Under the pieces are notes generated by a model. It was not told where the DNA came from, made no database searches, and saw nothing but the letters and a program-made list of their open reading frames with translations. The position numbers and the translations under genes are program-made. A DNA stretch of 64,000 bases from Marthasterias glacialis (lineage: Eukaryota; Echinodermata; Asteroidea; Forcipulatida; Asteriidae): positions 4,146,256-4,210,255 of the forward strand of contig OU452230.1 of the NCBI GenBank assembly GCA_911728455.2, written 5' to 3'. Within the stretch, counting starts at the first letter, position 1, and the number at the start of each line of letters is the position of its first letter. Positions 59,701 to 64,000 of this stretch are shown piece after piece.

Positions 59701-60920
59701 AAGAGTTTGAGTTTCATTCCAGTACTACTGCGGACAAGGTAATGTGTGTTTTTACACGACATCGGAAAGCATACCTAAACAGAGTTAACTGTGGGAGAGA
59801 TCTCTAGCTGCATTGCTGACGTGCGGTGCTAAAACTAATGGACAATTTGTTCGCTTAGACAAGAGCAGACTCAATAGCAGGGATGTCCTTGGTTTATCAT
59901 GTTTATTGTCTATCACGATGGATCTATGAATGTAGGTCAGCTGTGTCTAAAAACCTTACTTTTAGAAACGGGTTAATTTAAACATACCGGCTAGCAATAG
60001 CGAGTGTACAGAAGTACAATGTACACCGTCGTTAGTTTCCTTGAGCTATTTATATATGCAGTGACAACTGTGTGCATGATTGATTTAAAACTCAGTGCAT
60101 CTCGGGAAATAGGTCAAGAATTTGAGTTGGAAAAAAAAAAAAAAAATCAATTGCAAAAAACAAAAAAAACAAAAAAAAACAGTTTAGCAAAAGCAGTTCT
60201 ACCATTACCATGGTTGTCATTGTTGTTGATGTTTTGTTTTTAAACTGCTTTCACATAGCCTGAATCATTCAGCAGGTTGCTTTACTATTCTGAAGAAATG
60301 TATGCTGTTTGTGTTTTGAGATGTTTTGTTTCAAATTTAGTTCAAACTTACGCAGCTAAAACCATTGAGAAACAAACAGACAAACTAACTCCATAAACCA
60401 TTTTTGAAAGTCAAACAAGAGAGATATTCCATCTTATTTGTTCCTCATTCTGGATTACAGTGTAATCGGGTTGAATATTAGTGTAAAAGGCAGATTCGTA
60501 CAATGCACAGGAAAAATACAGACGCTGCCATGAAGATCAAACAATGTCAGGAAAGTCTTTGACTCATTTCAATACTTAGTAATGTACCATTGTACTATGA
60601 CAAACAACATATCTTCAGATGACTTTCCTCCTGCACAAGTAACACAATGAATTTCACAACATTATGTTCAGCATCAAATTAGAGGTCCCTGTAAAACATT
60701 ATTCTTTCCCTTCTCAAGGTTACAGCTCGATAACACAATACGCTGATTTAGCACTACCTTGAAAATATTGAAGCATTTCTGATTCAGTCCCTCCATGCAT
60801 CTCTCACACTCCCCACAGCTGTCAATCACGGAGAACGTGACGCGGTCTCCGGGTAGGAGGTTGCTAGGGTTACGGCGCTCATTCAGGACTATTTCTGCTA
60901 CTCCTTCATGCCCAAGAATG
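42077..60920 (-). CDS. Zinc-containing medium-chain alcohol dehydrogenase, phosphonate-associated-like subgroup (5'-partial, 6 exons)
   Basis: Minus-strand exons in coding order: 60920-60758, 58770-58561, 49455-49323, 48002-47953, 43328-43184 and 42264-42077. All have AG/GT borders and compatible phases, giving 295 residues and a TAA stop at 42077-42079. The first exon holds GHEGVAEI (catalytic-zinc histidine and nearby Glu) and the structural zinc lobe SCGECERCMEGLNQKC. The second has MAAPINCALAT, supplying the expected third catalytic-zinc cysteine. The third starts with GAGLLG of the Rossmann fold, followed by YCSD, whose aspartate suggests NAD+ rather than NADP+. Later exons give LLKPGGTYILVGLVHP, IIRKCLTIKG and IHNYADHHLDEAV. 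About 65-75 N-terminal residues, including the CxxD zinc ligand, are missing. Overall the motifs resemble bacterial dehydrogenases named for association with phosphonate breakdown; the actual substrate is unknown. Sorbitol- or threonine-dehydrogenase-like enzymes are less similar alternatives. Confidence 0.88.
43648..44045 (+). mobile_element. SINE family 2 with tRNA-Leu/Ser-like head
   Basis: The head reads GTCGTGGCCGAGCGGTCAAG (A box) and GTAGGTTCGAGTCCCAG (B box), with the long variable arm expected of a Leu/Ser-class tRNA. The body contains GGATGGGATGTAAAG, GTCCCGTGTGTTGTGTAATG and AAAAGAACCCAC, and ends GCGTTATAAATGTACAG. The same body is at 54078-54388 (minus), 40525-40690 (minus) and, diverged, 54780-55010 (minus). 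Confidence 0.8.
44280..44380 (+). mobile_element. Retrotransposon 3' tail with AAT array
   Basis: AATTCAGCCTAATGGCTGCC, then AATAAACC, then AAC/AAT triplets, as at 19690-19848. Looks like the 3' end of a truncated non-LTR or SINE element; the poly-G containing stretch before it (44095 on) may belong to it. Confidence 0.45.
46440..47580 (+). repeat. Minisatellite of about 11 units, 97-102 bp each
   Basis: Successive CAGTCACCTTAG marks fall 99, 102, 102, 100, 99, 99, 99, 100, 99 and 97 bases apart. Each unit contains ACTCGGTACTCAGA, ACTGAGGACAGTTATAC and a nearly palindromic GTACTCATACTTGAGTAC. Because 99 is a multiple of 3, the frame stays open over long parts, but there is no codon-level evidence of a real protein. 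Lies in a dehydrogenase intron. Confidence 0.95.
49127..49215 (+). mobile_element. SINE family 3, internally deleted copy
   Basis: GGGCTGGAGAGCTCAGTTGG is the tRNA-like A box; the B-box part is lost, and the copy jumps to TTTACCCAGTCCGTTTTCCC and GTGGTTTATTGCT. Preceded by AACTGGTTGAATGGCTTCT and a poly-C run, as at 52475-52565. Confidence 0.65.
49611..49847 (+). mobile_element. MITE family A, copy 3 (best preserved)
   Basis: The ends read AAGATTATAGAGCGCCGAAG and its near-exact inverse CTTCGGCGCTCTATAATCTT. About 237 bp, non-coding. Just upstream of the dehydrogenase exon at 49323-49455 on its coding strand. Confidence 0.8.
50350..50784. mobile_element. Foldback-type DNA element with central palindrome
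   Basis: The termini are inverted repeats of about 31 bp beginning TGGGTCATTCCACCAAGTTG on each strand. At the centre (about 50530-50591) lies a second palindrome: AAATAAAATTCTGGATGTAA and the following bases are mirrored around GACACGGTGTC. No open frame of note; flanking duplication is not clear. Confidence 0.8.
52566..52725 (+). mobile_element. SINE family 3, most complete copy
   Basis: GGGCTGGATAGCTCAGTTGG (A box), a degenerate B box GTTCAAATACCGC, then TTTTCTTTGTTCACCCC, TTTACCCAGTCAGTTTCCC and GTGGTTTATTGCTTG. The tail also occurs at 49190-49215, 53272-53292 and 62995-63058. Confidence 0.75.
53560..53960 (-). mobile_element. MITE-like family C, diverged copy
   Basis: CATGCCAGTACCGAACCTCC with GAGAAATAG, then GCCGCAATCAAAGTC and AAGTGCACATTTTTCATCAG, follow the order seen at 13773-14128. 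The inverse of its first part reappears at 54395-54450 across the SINE at 54078-54388, giving an inverted-repeat bracket. Confidence 0.5.
54078..54388 (-). mobile_element. SINE family 2, full copy
   Basis: The minus strand reads GTGTCGTGGCCGAGCGGTCA, a long variable arm, GTGGGTTCGAGTCCCGG, then a body close to that at 43648 (GGATGGGACGAAAAGCCGTA, GTGTTGTGTAATGCACG). Ends toward CATAAATGG. Closest to consensus in this window. Confidence 0.8.
54780..55010 (-). mobile_element. SINE family 2, diverged copy
   Basis: The words AGACACTTTACACAG / GGATTCGTCCTTCAGATGGG, GTTAAATAAGGAC and GTGCACTAGG on the minus strand follow the family 2 body order with many changes. Confidence 0.5.
56290..56514 (+). 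mobile_element. SINE family 1 with tandemly duplicated tail
   Basis: A T-arm-like TTGGGTTCGAATCCCGCC is followed by the tail ATGCCTGTGATTTTTTTCAC, AGGACTCGGGAAAGTACTGA and GGGTAAAAAA. The tail then repeats at 56448-56514, about 109 bp later, with few changes. Confidence 0.65.
56740..56762 (+). repeat. (GA)n microsatellite
   Basis: About 11 GA units in a G-rich context. Confidence 0.9.
58012..58372 (+). mobile_element. MITE-like family B, copy 3 (5' part diverged)
   Basis: Its right half matches 30291-30703 (CCAAGGAAACTTTTCTACC, ACCATGTAAGTCTGTGAACA, CAATGTTGAGCTAGGGCTTT). The left half is weakly matched, so the start is approximate. Confidence 0.5.
59455..59540 (+). mobile_element. tRNA-derived SINE head, family 1-like
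   Basis: CATGCTCGGTGGTCTGGCGA (A box) and GAGGGTTTGAATTACCAG (degenerate B box). Shares CATGCTCGGTGGT with 63780. Followed by a purine/AAAC-rich tail. Confidence 0.55.
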
Positions 60921-61299
60921 CTGTAAGATGAAAAAATAGATGGAATTAAATTACAGATTCCACTGACATAGTTTGTAAAAGCTACGCATATATTACTCCT
61001 TTCATGAAATATATACATAGGGGGCCTACATGTAGGTCATGGTTGCAAGTTATCACTCGATTCTTTTTGTTGACCTCGTGCTCCTCTTCACTTTTGTTTA
61101 GTGCCCTTTCAATAAGATGTGGTCTAAACTTTGTTGTGGTCATTTTCCCCCAAAGTGATACACTGTACCTTTCTCATGTATTCTAGCAAGCTGTGCAGCC
61201 CTAGCCAGAGCTGCCAACATTTGCATCTCGCAGTCGGGGAGATTTTGTGTAATAATCAGGGAGCTATTTAGAATACTCAACATAACAGCAGGCCTGTAT

Positions 61300-61412
61300 G
61301 CTTTGATCTTGAAAGGGCAAGGGCACCAAGGTGTTTTCTTCAGGCAATGACGAGGGGGGGGGGGGGCAACGGAGGCAATTGCCTCCCACTGCCTCCGTGA
61401 AGTATCATGCCT
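61300..61412 (-). repeat. Dispersed repeat E, copy 2
   Basis: Inverse of 27270-27450: CTTGAAAGGGCAAGGGCACC, GGCAATGACG, a poly-G run, GGAGGCAATTGCCTCC and CCTCCGTGAAGTATC. The poly-G insertion breaks the alignment. Confidence 0.55.
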
Positions 61413-62944
61413 GAACTGCAAAAAAAAAAAAGGGTTCCATAATCAGGGAGATTTTCAAATTTGTTTCACATCAGAACATGGAAAGACTGGTTTGTTTTCA
61501 GGGAACTTTCTGCAGAATCAGGGAGAGTTGGCAGCTCTGCCTAGCCCACACATCATTTTTCCCTGCTGTATGATGGCTTCCTATTTTGGGTGGGGTTAAT
61601 GCAAACAGTGCTTTGAATCCTGTGACAAAGGTGATACACTGTACATCATAAAGAACTGATTCATTTGAAAGAGAAGACACTTTTGTGTGGAAATGTATTA
61701 TACATGTTTGTCAAAGACCTACTCAAAGATAATCTAAGGGCATATTATTTGATTTCAACGTCAGAAAGCATTCCTTACATGTACACTCGTTTGCAAAGAA
61801 CGCTTTGAATCCTGTGGCAAAATTGCTATATAAACAACAAACAGCGTTATTATTTCCATTAATTGTATCACCACCACGATGTAGAAGTTTGCTATCATAA
61901 ACACACACACACACACGAAAACAAATTGCAATATTTTAAATTCTCTATAATCTTGATCATGTGTTGTGATATTTTCCATTGACATTTTTAATCAAGGTTA
62001 CATGCACTTTACAATCAACGCCATTGTGAGGCATGTGTGCTACATAATGCGTCAATTTGTTTAGCAGGTACATATATAATTAGGGTTTGAAATTTAAGCT
62101 ATTTGCACAAAATATTTCAGTTAATCCATTAGAGGAAGTACTGAGCTCTTCTGTAAGACCACAAGGTAAAAGACAGGGGGGGGGAGGGGGGGGAGTAAGA
62201 AAATGTGAAAAAATCACTTTTCACCCTGAGGATATAAAAGCAAAGTTAGAACAAATATTGAAATTAAAGCATACTTTACTATTTCAACCAGGGTGTAAAC
62301 GACAGACCAAAAACAGAAAGAGCCAAGGGGCGGTTCAGAAAAAACAACGTTATCAAATTTCGCCCTTTTTTTTCAAAATTGTTCTCCACCCAACCATCCA
62401 CCTCAATTTTTGATTTTGAAAACATTGATTGACTTCAACAAATATATATCATACTGTGCATTCAAGACAAAGTTATGAGGCAGATATACTTTAGATCACT
62501 GCTTTTCCCAGCCCAGGCCATTTCAATGGCTTTTACAGGGTTCCACTTTCACAGTTTTGAAAACTATGAGTCCATAATCACTCCTTCAACTTTGCCGTCG
62601 ACACAAAATAAAAGAGGAAATATGACTGTACAAACATGTACAATATTTCTCTTTCTACCTTTGGAGAGAGGTTGACACTCCAGACGAGGTCAACTCTGAA
62701 AGAGACCACCGGGTATTATCATTTATTTTGTTTTCGTCCTGTTTTTTTTAAATTGCAACTTTAAGTTTAAATGTAGATTTTCAGATACTTCCTTGGACAC
62801 ACCCACCCACAATTTCAAAGAGAAGTCTGAATGGCCTCCCAGACTGCGAGTTAAAGTTGGGGCAAGAGGCATCATGGCGATTCCTCTGAGAAGTAACAGA
62901 AGAGATTCTGGGAAAGAGAAATTAAGACAAATACATGTATGTAG

Positions 62945-63060
62945 ATATTGTTGTCACAGGTGCAAATCCTGCTCCAGTCAATTTTTCATTGTTCACCCCC
63001 AAAAATTGATTACAAAATTTACCCATCAGTCAGTTCCTTTGTGGTTTATTGCTTGATAAG
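62945..63060 (+). mobile_element. SINE family 3, 3' part
   Basis: A B-box-like CAGGTGCAAATCCTGCTCC, then TTTTTCATTGTTCACCCC, AAATTTACCCATCAGTCAG and GTGGTTTATTGCTTG, matching 52600-52725. The A-box half is missing. Confidence 0.65.
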
Positions 63061-63324
63061 TATAAAGATTGTCACAGACCGACAAATAAATAAAGTATCA
63101 TGGTAAACCACCTGAACTGTACACACAACCATATTTTTTCGACTGATAGTAAACGATGGTGTCGTATTTCACAAAACCTTCTTTGACATGCCTGAAGTAA
63201 CAGAAATAAGAACAGTTTGCATTGAAATATCAAGGGGAATATATTATTATCTTTATATCATCTTTGTTGTATTTTTATGTAAAGTGCCTGGGAGAATTTG
63301 TATTCATGGATTTGTGCTATATAT

Positions 63325-63577
63325 AGATTACGAGCGCCGAAGGCGCTAGATGGGAAACTCGGGCTTAAATGTGAAATCCGATGCCATTTCTGCAAGTAAC
63401 TCTTTTGATACAACAATAGATTAGTGCAGATCAGTGCAGGCCAATGACCATTGCTACATGTATCAAATGGGAAACAAAACATTCACTTGCTGAAATGGCG
63501 CCCATGCGTATTTTACGTTCCAACAATAGATAGAGCTCCAGTTCCCCATCTTGCGCCTTCGGTGCTTTTTGTAATCT
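63325..63577 (-). mobile_element. MITE family A, copy 4
   Basis: About 253 bp; the interior runs opposite to the other three copies (CAAGTAACTCTTTTGATACA, GATCAGTGCA). The ends read AGATTACGAGCGCCGAAGG and CCTTCGGTGCTTTTTGTAAT. Confidence 0.75.
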
Positions 63578-63778
63578 CTGGTATTACCATTATTATCAGT
63601 CGGAACTGGTGTGCTTCCAATTGTAAATGCATTGTACATGTACATGTTTTTGTAGATTATTTGTACATTAAGGTGAGGGTAGCAATGAGGCCCACCCCCC
63701 CCACCCTCCGCCCACGAAAAAGAAAATGTTCCCCTACAACATTGTTTGACAAGCACTGACTAGAGGTCCACATCACCA

Positions 63779-63935
63779 GGCATGCTCGGTGGTACATTGG
63801 TAAAACATCTGCTCCGTAAAGGTGGTGGGGGGGGGGGGGAAGTCGATTGTGGGTTCAAATCCCACATGAGTTGGATGCGAGTGGATTTTTTTTCCCCCGA
63901 AGGACTCCGGCAAGTACCGATTATACAGAGCTTAT
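63779..63935 (+). mobile_element. tRNA-derived SINE, family 1
   Basis: GGCATGCTCGGTGGTACATT (A box), a poly-G insertion in the middle, GTGGGTTCAAATCCCAC (B box) and the tail GAAGGACTCCGGCAAGTACC related to the GGACTCGGGAAAGTAC of other copies. Confidence 0.65.
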
Positions 63936-64000
63936 CACATTTGGTGTACTGTAGGTTACAAACATAAATAATATTCTTTACCCCTGATGCAATTATTACA

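Larger units (their letters stand above)
60921..64000. other. Upstream part of the dehydrogenase gene, first coding exons not found
   Basis: The N-terminal exon(s) with the CxxCGSD-type zinc motif should lie here on the minus strand or beyond the window; none could be recognised. Contains repeat E, a family 3 SINE tail, a family A MITE and a family 1 SINE. Confidence 0.5.

Noticed and set aside
60004..60243. 79-residue frame with hydrophobic start and lysine-rich end
   Set aside because: The lysine run comes from poly-A, and it lies antisense in a dehydrogenase intron; no other support.

Overview
This is nuclear DNA from an animal, most likely a marine deuterostome invertebrate such as an echinoderm. 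The evidence is low gene density, long introns with GT-AG borders, several tRNA-headed SINE families, many MITE-like inverted-repeat elements and microsatellites. A Gmr1-type LTR retrotransposon, a group known mainly from deuterostomes, points the same way. The species cannot be fixed from sequence alone.

Three multi-exon host genes can be rebuilt with consistent splice phases. (1) Plus strand, 1945-15067: a partial extracellular protein with a fucolectin-type (FTP/F5-8-like) domain split over three exons, followed by von Willebrand C-like cysteine-rich exons; its 5' exons were not found. (2) Plus strand, 21815-28567: a complete two-exon ABHD17-type serine hydrolase (depalmitoylase) of 289 residues, with the whole catalytic triad and an N-terminal cysteine cluster. 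(3) Minus strand, 60920 down to 42077: six exons of a zinc-containing medium-chain alcohol dehydrogenase resembling the subgroup named for phosphonate-catabolism-associated dehydrogenases. Its N-terminal exons lie outside the window or were not found.

The best mobile element is a 7,013-bp LTR retrotransposon at 6071-13083, antisense within an intron of gene 1. It has two 1,179-bp LTRs that I read as identical, a 5-bp target duplication (CACTG), a proline-tRNA-type primer-binding site, a purine tract and one intact 1,457-residue Gag-Pol frame. Its pol order is protease, integrase, reverse transcriptase, RNase H. That order is typical of Ty1/copia, but the domains are of Ty3/gypsy type, which defines the Gmr1-like group. 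It looks like a very young, possibly still competent copy.

The rest is introns and intergenic DNA filled with repeats: a TTAA-flanked piggyBac-type MITE (17775-18709), a foldback element with a central palindrome (50350-50784), a 133-bp near-palindromic element (39400-39532), a four-copy MITE family with TIRs of about 35 bp, two more multi-copy MITE families, four SINE groups, an approximately 99-bp minisatellite of 11 units (46440-47580), a 500-bp (AAAC)n tract and a degenerate telomere-like patch. No rRNA gene, CRISPR array, bacterial operon or convincing functional tRNA gene was seen. The three host genes have no evident pathway link.
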